From: Agarophyton chilense
Taxonomy: Eukaryota; Rhodophyta; Florideophyceae; Gracilariales; Gracilariaceae
Direction of reading: 5' to 3'
Assembly (NCBI GenBank): GCA_030374765.1
Contig: JARGXX010000031.1
Location: forward strand, 434,001 to 498,000
DNA: 64,000 bases
The translations under genes and the position numbers were made by a program. Shown here one piece after another: positions 55,074 through 64,000 of the stretch. The notes below the pieces were generated by a model. The model was given only the letters and a program-made list of their open reading frames with translations, did no database searches and was not told where the DNA came from. The first letter of the stretch is position 1; each line of letters begins with the position of its first letter.

Positions 55074-56526
55074 ATGGGCTCAGCCCAGCACAACCCGAAA
55101 CCATTTGCACCCACTAACCGTCCGCTCATCAACCCGGCAAGTGATCTAATGGAGTATCGCCATGAAGTTTTCCGATGGGTTGACACAATCCAAGCGGTTT
55201 CTCGTAAGGGATCGGTTAGGATGTACAAAAAAGCGTATGCCACCCTCGCCCGAAATTTGTACGACCGTGGTCTGCTTCGCGAGCAGAAGTCAATCGTCGA
55301 AGAATATCAGAAGCAGAAAACCATCAACTACAAGCAAGACGACCAAATCGAGGCTGCTACGCAACTTGTTAGGCTCATAGCCGATAACCCACCGATAGCT
55401 GTAGTCACGGGGTGTATATCTTCGTTCCATGATGTCACATCTTGCCGACGCCATCGAACAGAAGATCTGAACTCATTCACATCTCTTTTTCGTGAACATG
55501 CTGCAGAGCACCTGATGCGCGTAGGTGTCTCGGCGTCTTCTCATGTTGGCGAAGTTATCGCCATAATCCTTCTAAACATTGCAATGCTCAGTTATGAGAC
55601 CCTCACTAACGCAAGTTGCAATTGGCAGCTCTCGCTGAAGCAAGGAAAAGGTCGAGATTCAGGAAGAAATTTCAATCACGAATGAATCTCCCTCCAAGAG
55701 TTTAAAAGTATTCGCTGACCTGAAAGCCTCGTCTTTGTTCTCGAAATTCTAGTTTGGTGCTAGTATATCCGGTGAGTTACTACATTATTTTTTTCACATT
55801 TGTCTTATTCATCAAGAAATACTTGTTTCATGTGCTAGTTTAACATTCAGTAATTCTAGCTTGGAACTTCCATTTTTACAACTAGCACTTCTTATTGTTG
55901 AACTGGTACATCAAGCATGTATTTCTTGATGAATAATACAAATATGCAAAAAAAGGATAAATTCACGAGATGAAATTAAAAACTAGCACTGAACTAGCAC
56001 AAAACTGGTATAGCCACCACTTAAACTGGCATTCCAAAAACACAGACGCTTGCTTCAACAGGAGGAAACGCGTCCCACACCTTCTGATAACGCAGCCACA
56101 GTTGGGAGCAAATCGTTCGCCATGACAAACTGACTATATGCAGTGTTGGTCGAGAGCACAGACCTTGAGCAATATCTTTTGAAAAAGACAGACGCTGGCA
56201 GTGCGGACACCGACATATTTTCGACGGGTTTTCTCTACAAACTCAACCTCGATTACGCTGGGACGGATATTCAGAACCTGACCTCGTCGCCGAAGACCAA
56301 AGGAAAGATTTATTCGAAGTCAAAAATTGAGAACATGTTCTCTCAACGCATTGAGCAAAGTGTTAAACAACGAGGGCAACAAGCCATGGAGGCGTACCAG
56401 AAAAATCTTGTCACCGATGCTGACAACGTTCGATCTTCTTCTGTTTTTGCTTCAACTCGACCCAGCCTGAAAAGCAAAGGGGCCCGAACAAATCGAAGCC
56501 CAAACAAAAAAAGGAGAGAGACGTAA
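55074..56526 (+). mobile_element. Gag-like remnant of an LTR retrotransposon (tentative)
   Basis: The first part (55074-55685) starts MGSAQHNPKPFAPTNRPLIN and encodes a helical protein with EVFRWVDTIQAVSRKGSVRM, FHDVTSCRRHRTEDLNSFTS and HLMRVGVSASSHVGEVIAII. The order of a helical core with an LN-x-F-x-S-x-F motif recalls Copia-type Gag proteins. A later part (56143-56526) is charged, with a basic end (ARTNRSPNKKRRET). A hairpin-forming insert separates them. No protease, integrase or polymerase follows. It is an old fossil with a few breaks. Confidence 0.35.
55750..56035. repeat. MITE-like hairpin insertion
   Basis: TTATTCATCAAGAAATAC (55805-55822) recurs as a perfect 18-bp inverted arm at 55919-55936. 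Weaker inverted similarity extends about 15 bases outward, plus shared GTGCTAGT/ACTAGCAC words near both ends. It has no coding capacity and separates two parts of the Gag-like remnant. Confidence 0.6.
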
Positions 56527-56899
56527 GATGCTGGATTCTGTTATGATTATGGTTCGAAGAACCATCATCGTGGTTTTGTAGACTGTGGAAATTCAAGTTT
56601 CTACTGAAAACGTCTCCGCTCTGAAGGCACTCACAGCGCTTCACCAGTCAATCCGGACAAGGATTCTGTAAAAGTTTTACGAAAGGGCTTCACCCCCTCA
56701 CAAAGCAGTTGTCGTTAATGGCTGGAAGTGAAGCCTACTGGGATATACACTCAGCTAAGGATCCAATCCCAATTGTCAGTCCAGGATGTCCAAAAGTTTT
56801 GAAGGGTTGCAATCGATCTGGCAGCTCTCTACAGCCATATATATAGATCTCAAACTTGAATTTTCTACCGTAACGGCCTGCGACGCCACCTCCCCTCCC
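56527..56899. other. unassigned spacer before the sirtuin remnant
   Basis: No gene is supported. A short reading from ATG 56788 (MSKSFEGLQSIWQLSTAIYI) could be the original N-terminus of the sirtuin, because it changes into the sirtuin frame after about 56920. Confidence 0.3.
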
Positions 56900-57622
56900 C
56901 CTCGCGCCCGCGAGCCGCGCTCAGCGCCCTGGCAGATGTTGCCGCCCTCATCCTGACGGGCTGCAACATCGTCGCGCATGTCAGCGCAGCCGTCTCAGTC
57001 GTTTCGGGTATTCTGGACTTTCGCGGCTCGATTGATGTGTAAGACACTGATGGAGCACTTCGACCTGTGTGACCCGCAGCAGATCTTCTGTCTAGAATAG
57101 TTCCGGGATGATCCTTCCCTATTCTTCGAGTTTGCCCCACAAGTCATGCTGCAGCCGACCGTGAAGCCTTCGTTCACCCACAGCTTCATCGCTGACCTAC
57201 AGCACAGCATCCAGCTTTTGCGCCTCTACTCACAGAACACCGACGGTCAGGCGCGTGCCGCTGGCGTGTCAAAGGACCGTACAGTGTTGTGTCACGTATC
57301 CATTCTCACCGCCACGTGCATGCGCACTGTGTGCGCCCATCGCGTTCCCGCCTCTACCATTGCCTCGGACTTCAGTCGCGCTAATGTCCCACGCTCTCCC
57401 GCCTGCCGCCGCGCTGTGCTCAATCTGGACGTAGTCTTCTTTGAGGAGCGCCTGCCCGATCGCGTCGCGAAGAGTATCACAATCGATATTCCCGGAGCTG
57501 ACTTGCTACTCGTGTTGGAACCCAGCTTATTCATTGCACCCGTGGTGTTCTTCACTTTCATTTTTCCCGTGTCGATCTGGATTGCTTCTTCATCAAGAGC
57601 TTTTTCGCACAATATGAAGTAA
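56900..57622 (+). pseudogene. sirtuin (NAD-dependent deacylase), pseudogene
   Basis: Family landmarks come in order: ALADVAALILTGCNIVAHVS and VVSGILDFRGS (about 56925-57030) for the 'LTGAGIS...GIPDFR' loop. At 57170-57300 come PSFTHSFIADLQ, LLRLYSQNTDGQARAAGV for 'LLRCYTQNIDGLER.AG' and VLCHVSILTATC for the catalytic His segment. At 57400-57560 come VVFFEERLPDRV and IPGADLLLVLEPSLFIAPV for 'DLLLVMGTSL...P'. The two halves are in different frames, and stops lie between them. The GAGIS loop is altered and the second zinc Cys pair is only partly kept (SPACRR). Sirtuins remove acyl groups from lysines using NAD. This copy is inactive. Confidence 0.85.
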
Positions 57623-57893
57623 ACTACTCGATTCTCTACGGCCACGCTCGGTTGCCAGCGCATTTAGCGCAACCGAGAGATCAAGAAGGCTTGGAGAACT
57701 ACTAGACCGTCATCATTACGGAGGCCTCTCTTAACGCCATTTCCGAACCTATTCTCAAAGATGAGTTTCAGACCCAGCGCTATTTGGAGTGGAAGCCGTT
57801 GCTGTGGGAGAGCACACCTTGTATGACCATGTGCTTCAATGGACAGTTCGTCTTGGCTGCATTCCGTCTCGTTTCAAGCAAGTGCCAAGGGGC
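57623..57893 (+). pseudogene. unknown coding remnant between sirtuin and LTR
   Basis: Protein-like segments follow in the plus direction: EVNYSILYGHARLPAHLAQP, then TVIITEASLNAISEPILKDE and LEWKPLLWESTP, then CFNGQFVLAAFRLVSSKCQG up to the LTR. They do not match the part of MetE that would precede the next gene. It may be a C-terminal extension of the sirtuin or a third gene. Confidence 0.35.
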
Positions 57894-58338
57894 TGTAACG
57901 CAATGACTGGTGGGTCAGCGTACGGGTCTAAACCGGGGGTAGCGTGGTAGGGCGGGTTCTAAGGTTCGTATCCTTGACGGCGGCACTCCCAGAGTACTTG
58001 GTGCAAGGGGCTGGCTTTTACTTCGCAGTCCTACAGGTTGGAGTTACGGAAACGATGGCTTGAAGACCAATTGGTGGAACTAATGTACCAAAGAGTATAA
58101 TTTAGTATCCTTACGGTGCCTACCTTACTCTAAGAGAGAAGCGTCACTTGAGCCAAGTAAATAACAATAGCAAGGCGCTGGGATCTCCCTGGCACTGTAA
58201 TGCTAGTCTATTACACTAATTAAAAAAAACAAGAATCTAAATGAGCCCAGCTGAGGTCAGCCAGTCCACGTGGCGTCTGTAAGATACCTCAGGCCTTGGC
58301 GGCTTACAATACTCAACTGAAATGGTTTCTCCTTCACA
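57894..58338 (-). repeat. LTR family A, copy 1 (solo-LTR-like)
   Basis: 445 bp, TGTAACGCAATG...CTCCTTCACA on the plus strand, the inverse of copies 2 and 3. GGGGC precedes it and AGGGC follows it, a possible 5-bp target duplication with one change. No coding part of an element adjoins it. Confidence 0.8.
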
Positions 58339-58339
58339 A

Positions 58340-60172
58340 GGGCTCGCCCAACTACTTCGACATGGCTCGTGGTGTTAATGATGCCCCTGCGTTGGATATG
58401 TCCAAACACTTGGTTCGAACTATCATTATCTTGTGTCGGAGCTGAATGCAGATATCACTCCGTCTTCCAACTTTGACAATATCCTTCATCAGATTGATTT
58501 TTCTCAGAGGGAGAACGGTGTGGAACATGTCGCACCTGTTGTGTTTGGGCCCGTCATCCATGTGCATATCGCTGGTCTCACCGCCATTGAAACGTCTCAG
58601 AAGTTGGAAAAACTGCTGACGCTTTACAAGAACCTGCTAGATTTTCTCAGGTCTCGCAATGTTCCAGAAGTGCATCTTCACGAGCCCGCACTTGTTGATA
58701 CGGAAGCACAGTTATTTCAATCACTGGTTCAAAAGACCTTACCAGCTCTGGCCGCCTCTAGCGTGCCACTCAACCTCATCACTTTATGTGATGATGTTCA
58801 TGTCGATGTGTTTCCTGGATAAGACATCTGCCCGGTCTTTCTGCCATTTCTCTCGACTTCACTCGAAGTGGCAACATTGGGAAACTTAAAAAATTCGGCT
58901 GTCCATCTAACCTACGCCTTGGGGCTGTTGTTATAGATGGTCGCTCCATGTGGTCCGATGACGTCTCTGCACCGGCACTGCTTTCTGCTATGAGATTTAT
59001 CGTTGGCAAAAACATCAGGGTCAAATTGCAACCCAGTTGCTCGTTGCAATACGTATCCATCCATGTAGACGCCGAGGCTGACGTACTGGAAGAAGTTCGC
59101 CCCAATCTCAGTTTTGTCGTGGAAAAGTTGAAGACTGTCTATACTGTTGCATCGAACGCAGACTCTCAGTCCCTGTCGGGCATTGCAGAAGTTTTCCAAG
59201 AAGCTGTGAGCACCACGGTGGAAGAATCTCTTTTCACTCGTGTACCTGAATTTGAGGAACGTCTGCCCCAACAGTTCACTGTTCTGGGTGGTTATGGCAC
59301 TATATGCATCGGCTCCTTTCATCAGACACCCCAGCTTCGCCATCTTACACACTCACCAAAAGAAAGAAAACATTAACGAAGAATAATATAATTCTCACGT
59401 CAACAAGAAGCTTGCATACATAGTCTGTATTCAAGAGACACTCGGGCTTGATGTGTCTGTTCACGGCGAACCGGAACGTACAGATATGGTTAAGTACTTT
59501 GGTTTGAAGCTTTCCAGATTTATTTTCACTAGTTATGGATTGGTGCAGAGCTATGGCAATTGCTACCTTCGCCCGCGTAATACCTACGGGGACGTTTCTC
59601 GTACGGGACCGATGACTGTGCGCGAATTCAAGAGTGCACAGGCCATGACCACGAAACCGGTCAAGGGTATTCTTATCGATGCTACTACCATCATGAACTG
59701 TTCTTTCACAAGAAAGGTTATTTCTCGTGAAAAGAAAGCTCATCGGGTTGCCCTTGATCGGCATGAGAAGGTATTGGACCTGGAACATGCTAGTTGCAAG
59801 ATAATTAAGGTTGATGATCCGGCTCTGCGTGAAGGCTTGCCGCTCAAGCATGAGAACTGGAAGGAATATCTGCGCTGGACCTTGCCCTCGTTCCGTCTCA
59901 GCACGTCTGTTGTGCACAATTCCACTCAGATTATGACCCATCTGTGCTACTCTGACCTTGAACATATTCTTGAGGCCACTAATCAGATGGATGCGGACGT
60001 TCTCAATATTGAGGACTCTCGTTCGAGGGATGAAATTCTTCTTGCCTTGGCCAAGTGCGGTTATTCGCGCGATGTTGGGCCTGGAGTGTATGACATTCAC
60101 TCCCCGGTCGTTCCGAAAACTGACACGATTTCTTCTCGTATCAAACTCTCCGAGGAATCCAGCCCTCATTAA
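58340..60172 (+). pseudogene. cobalamin-independent methionine synthase (MetE), pseudogene lacking both ends
   Basis: MetE moves a methyl group from methyltetrahydrofolate to homocysteine. Homology begins at the 'YF.MARG...AP..DMSK' position (about residue 100 of the usual 760) and runs in three frames: 58433-58822, then to 59376, then 59453-60172. Landmarks are VVIDGRSMW, the linker and TICIGSFHQT at the start of the C-terminal barrel, then LDVSVHGEPERTDMVKYFG, GDVSRTGPMTV, KIIKVDDPALREGLPLK, MTHLCYSDL with the His and Cys zinc ligands, and GPGVYDIHSPVV. The final NPDCG segment with the third Cys ligand is missing. The gene fills the space between two inverted family A LTRs exactly. It cannot work. 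Confidence 0.93.
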
Positions 60173-60190
60173 GAAACGGCACAGCGTAAG

Positions 60191-60636
60191 TGGGAAGGAG
60201 CAACGATAACGGTGGAGCCTTGTAAGCCGCCAGGACCTGAAGTATCTTAGAGACGCCCCGTGGACTGGCCGACCTCAGCTGGACTCATTTAGATAATTGT
60301 TTTATTTCAATTACTGTAATAGATTAGCATTACAGTGCCTGGGAGATCTCAGCGCCTCTTCCTTGTTATTTAATTGGCTCGAGTGACGCTTCTTCCTTAG
60401 ATAAAGGTAGGCACCGTTAGGATACTAAACTACTCCCTGTGGTACATTAGTTCCACCAATTGATCTTCAATCCATCGATTCTGTAGCTCCAACCTGTAGG
60501 ACTACGCAGTAAAAGCCAGTCCATTGCACCAAGTACTCTGGGAGTGCCGCCGTCAAGGATACGAACCTTAGGACCCGCTCCACCACGCTACCCCCAGTTG
60601 AGACCAGTACCCTGACCTACCAGTCATTGCGTTAGA
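60191..60636 (+). repeat. LTR family A, copy 2
   Basis: 446 bp, TGGGAAGGAGCAACG...GCGTTAGA, the same strand as copy 3 and inverted relative to copy 1. It begins 18 bases after the end of the MetE reading. Confidence 0.85.
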
Positions 60637-60958
60637 GTACGTGCCGGCGCCAAGCTCGCTCGCTGCAAACCGAACAACACCACACGCGCTTTAAAGATAC
60701 TGTTGAAGGACCAAATGAATCCGTTCCATGCGGCTAAACCCTCCAACCTGGCGCCGTCTGCACAGCATTAGAGTGACGCACAACGATAAACTTCTTCTTC
60801 TTTCTTCCATAGCTTGTATTAAATCTATTCTTAGACATTGAAATACAACCGCGGCTGTCACATAACATTCTCGTAAACGAACGATACCAAAATCTATCTC
60901 TCCGTTTTCATTCACCTTGTCATACAATCACCTCTGGGGTCTGCTACTGTCTTGTCTC

Positions 60959-61033
60959 GGGAGCGTGGTGACGCTCAACCGTAGGGAGAGTGGTGACGCT
61001 CAACCGTAGGGAGCGTGGTGAAGCTCAACCTTA
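60959..61033. repeat. 25-bp tandem repeat, three copies
   Basis: GGGAGCGTGGTGACGCTCAA followed by CCGTA, three times with a few changes. Confidence 0.95.
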
Positions 61034-61305
61034 AAAGGTAGACGTAGTAAACCTCGATGGTAACAGGGCACCGTGAAAACCCGCAGGGGCAAACGGCGGG
61101 GCAACTAGCCTATACCGTGTACGTGAACGATGGTAGGCGTCCACGCGCGGGAAAGCCTCTGTGGTAGTTGACAAACAATGAACCAAAAGTTATATTCGTG
61201 ACCCCAGTGATGTCTGTCTTTATCAGATTAGGATGGGGGAGGTGCAGTTCCCTATAAGCAGTGGACTGCACTCTCCAGATCATCCGGGAGGTGCCAGCAA
61301 GGCAC

Positions 61306-61330
61306 GGTCTCTGACCTAGTGTCAGAGACC
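61306..61330. repeat. perfect hairpin with 10-bp stem
   Basis: GGTCTCTGAC, loop CTAGT, GTCAGAGACC. GCCAG and TGGC just outside could extend the stem. Confidence 0.7.
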
Positions 61331-61499
61331 TGGCAAGCAATGGCTACAGTGCCAGGGGGCCACTCCACTACTGTACTAAAATACGTATAATTTCAATTAC
61401 TATTACTAACAATTACTCAACCAGAAGGTACCTGTCAACACTACACGTGGCTGACAACCCCTAGACGGTAGCTCGCCCGGAGCTGCATGGTCGATGATC

Positions 61500-64000
61500 C
61501 CTCGCATCCATCACCTACAGGGTTAGTGTAGTATATTGACAACCTCAAAGGTCAGACCTTCTGCCACTATACGACAGACCTCCTTCCTACCCGTGAGGCA
61601 CGCTCCGTGTCTCCTTCCATCAACCCATAGAGGTGTAGCGAGCGACAGCGGCGCGGGCATCGGAGTGGTGTCTGAGCGCGGCGCGCGATCCCTCGAGGTT
61701 CAGAACTCGGCGCCAGAATCGGTTGGGAAGGGCGCGCAGCGACGTCGGCGCACGAATTGAGCGACAGCCATTCAGGTAGGGACTGTCCTGAGGGCGATGG
61801 AGTGTAACTAGCGCACTAGCGGACACCGTTTCGGTAATGGCCCTGCTTGCTTGCGATTCTGCTTCCGCATAGCCCCCCTGTCTAACCAAGTTGGTGTCTC
61901 ACCTTTTCCCGGTTACTCAAACTTCAGTTCCCTCCTAGGTCCTTGCGCAGCGCCGTCCCGCCTGGTCGTTCCTACGGCTCGACAACCCTTCAGGTAGTGC
62001 TGCCCTTAATTGGCGGCGTCGCGACCGTAACTGCACTGTCCGTCATTTCCCTGAAGGTTTCCTGGCTTCTCGACCTTTCAGGTTTCTTCTACCTTGTAAG
62101 AATTGACTCGTGGCGCCGGTGGGGCCTGAGCCTGCGTCGATACAACCATTGAGGTGTTGGCCTGGGTCCGTGGTGGAAGTTTCCGGTTGTGAGACCTTAT
62201 TGGTGTTGAGCGGCCCCGTCGGTAATTATGCGACCTTTTTCCGGTTTTGCATTCCGGTTTACCCTCAAGGCAATGACAGAATCGCGCTGCCTCCGCGCAC
62301 GCGTTCGAACCCATTCGGTACCACGTCGGTGCACCTCGCGCCGCATCGTGGATTCGTCACCGATACCTCGAAGGGGTGGTTCGTCCCCACAAGCAGCACC
62401 AGCACTCGAGAGACGTGAGATGCCGGTTACCATTGAGGGTGAAGAAGTCGGAGATTCCGAGGAGATTGATACCCCTGCAGTTATGCCTTTAAGGTCGGAT
62501 TTGTGCCGTTCCACGATATCTCAAAGGTCTGGACCCGCTCGCGACTGCACGCCGGTCACTGTTGCACCCGAAAGGTCAGTGTCGGTACTACCGGAAAGGT
62601 TGGATCCGTAGGCCGTCTCCTCAGAACGGACCGAGGAGGCTCTACTTGAGAAGGATGAATAACCGCTGGTGTTCCCCGCGGCGGTGGAGGTCAAGTCATC
62701 ACTTCGTTCGGCTGGTCGAGCTACGGCCTTCCCAACCATGTCAGGTAGCGGCCCATCTCGTGGCAGTGGACGCGGTGGTATTACCAAGAGGTTGACCCGC
62801 TCGACTTCGCGAACGCCTACCAACATTGGGTTTCGCAGCATGCCTGTCCCTGTGACTCAGTTCTCCCCTTGGACTTCGGCTGACCAGTACCAACGCAGTG
62901 GTGGACTTCCCTCGACGACCCAAACCAATTGGGCTCACAATCTTGCGTTCGGTGCGGCGAACCGGACGACGTGTCAGTATGGACCTTTTGGTATTACCTT
63001 CGACCAGGTGACGAACAATGACCTGTTGAAGCACGATTGAACTGTGGCGGTGGGGAATCAGTCATTTCCGGCAGCTCTTACGAGACCACAAGTGGATATC
63101 TACTTGGGTTTGTCCCGTTGGGACTGCGAGCGCATTCGCTCCGTTCCCTTGCTCTTGAAGAAACGGGACCAAGAGTCTCAACCTCTTCAGGGTCGACTGG
63201 AATGTTTCCAGAGTCGGCAGCGTCATACACCTTTGAGGTATTTCATCCCGCCGATATATTCGAGCGACTTGCCGTATGTGCACATCGAACCGGAGCTGGA
63301 TTATTACCGTCGATTGGTGGTGCAATTGTGCCAGTACCTGTTTATTCCGGAGACTTACCTTCCGGTTTCACCTGACTTGGTTTCCCTGAATCGGCCTTTC
63401 ACCACTATCAATTGGGCTGACTGTAGTAGGTGGGGCGAGGATGCAGCGACGGAGAGTCGCGTTCGCACTCGCAACTCGTACACTCGCGTTATGCATATGT
63501 TTCATAACGTCGAGTACTTCTCACAACCTACGAAGGACAGACGCGATTGGTACGTGCTTCGATCAGAGTGGTGGCAGTCCTATGAGGTTGCGTTATCACT
63601 GAGCGTGCCCACTCCGCCGGTCTTGGCGTACTTCGGGAGTCAGATTTCCCGGAACCTAGAGCGGTATTACCTCATTTGGTCGATTGCCCTCTCGAAGTGG
63701 ACCGTATTGGTTGCCATCCTGGCTCTGGAGGCCGCCCGTTACGGTATCGATTGGGATTGTCGCAATCCCGAATCTGACATATACCGAGATGGTGTTCACC
63801 CTGTAGGTCGCATCTTCCTCATACCTCCGAGGGCTGCCCGGGATATTTCCTGATTTGGTTCCAAGAACATCGTATAGGGGACCGATTATACCATGAAGGA
63901 TTTGTGGTCGTATCTCGAGCAGAGCAAGAATTACCATTGGGATTCCCATCAAGGTTGAGAGGCTTTCCGTCCCGCAACTTGGGAGATTGTGCCTCTCCAC
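61500..64000 (-). mobile_element. LTR element 4, partial, same kind as elements 1-3 (tentative)
   Basis: The plus strand carries a coding region of the same style as the antisense regions of elements 1-3: a Ser/Pro/Arg-rich start (62228-62611), a middle part (62669-63040) and a Trp/Tyr-rich part (63044-63853) with VHIEPELDYYRRLVVQLCQY, TYLPVSPDLVSLNRPFTTIN and RIFLIPPRAARDIS. The last resembles MSPTARRYAR of element 3 in position. The minus orientation of the element is inferred by analogy. LTRs, purine tract and chromodomain part are not seen and would lie mostly beyond the window. It is a fossil with a few breaks. Confidence 0.4.
62228..63853 (+). pseudogene. coding region of LTR element 4 (antisense type)
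   Basis: Three protein-like parts in series, as described for element 4. The final part, about 270 residues, is the longest and looks globular, with many Trp and Tyr and a hydrophobic helix (LIWSIALSKWTVLVAILALE). No family is recognised. Confidence 0.4.

Larger units (their letters stand above)
60637..61500. other. spacer with small repeats
   Basis: No gene is recognised; it contains the 25-bp repeat and the hairpin listed separately. It may include the unrecognised end of element 4. Confidence 0.35.

Noticed and set aside
57894-60636. The two repeats around MetE as the terminal inverted repeats of one DNA transposon
   Set aside because: The repeats are TG...CA bounded, a third copy follows a polypurine tract in element 2, and copy 1 has its own near-match 5-bp flanks, so LTRs inserted separately fit better.
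1-64000. CRISPR arrays, rRNA and complete tRNA genes
   Set aside because: None was seen. Tandem repeats here have no unique spacers, and the tRNA-like words in LTR family A do not form a full tRNA.

Overview
Eukaryotic nuclear DNA from an intron-poor genome with many transposable elements. Only one intron can be supported, in a formin gene. The intact genes are eukaryotic in type: a formin, an AA15-like copper monooxygenase, a berberine-bridge-type FAD oxidase, a DM9-repeat protein and a cysteine-rich secreted protein. An alga would fit, and a red alga is my preferred guess, but the sequence alone does not prove it.

Layout. 1-4.2 kb is an LTR element truncated by the window start. 4.5-10.7 kb is a decayed DNA transposon with two convergent genes, one encoding a zinc-finger transposase-like protein. 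10.7-17.7 kb is a graveyard of broken or partial housekeeping genes: RNA polymerase II RPB1, splicing factor SF3B4, a BRO1-like gene carrying a frame-breaking tandem duplication, the C-terminal part of a PI4K-gamma-type kinase, and a PDZ-like piece. 17.7-24.8 kb holds two more LTR elements, followed to 32.4 kb by remnants of a DIRS-like and a Gypsy-like retroelement. 33.5-48.4 kb is the living gene island: DM9 protein (-), FAD oxidase (-), formin (+), Cys-repeat protein (-) and AA15-like enzyme (-), with satellite DNA before the last. 49.4-53.4 kb contains decayed Tc1-like transposons. 55-60.6 kb has a Gag-like remnant, a sirtuin pseudogene, and a methionine synthase (MetE) pseudogene lying between two inverted LTR-like repeats. 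61.5-64 kb carries another element of the first kind.

The most unusual pattern is a family of short LTR elements in which I see no reverse transcriptase. The best copy (20622-24835) has 618-bp LTRs, a primer-binding-like site, a polypurine tract, a chromodomain gene in the sense direction and a long coding region in the antisense direction. The arrangement recurs, in whole or in part, at three other places. Two copies share their antisense region but carry different LTR families, which points to module swapping.

The secreted and surface-type proteins (AA15-like enzyme, FAD oxidase, Cys-repeat protein, possibly DM9) suggest extracellular or cell-wall and defence roles, but nothing shows that they form one pathway. 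Family names come from reading motifs by eye; no database search was run.
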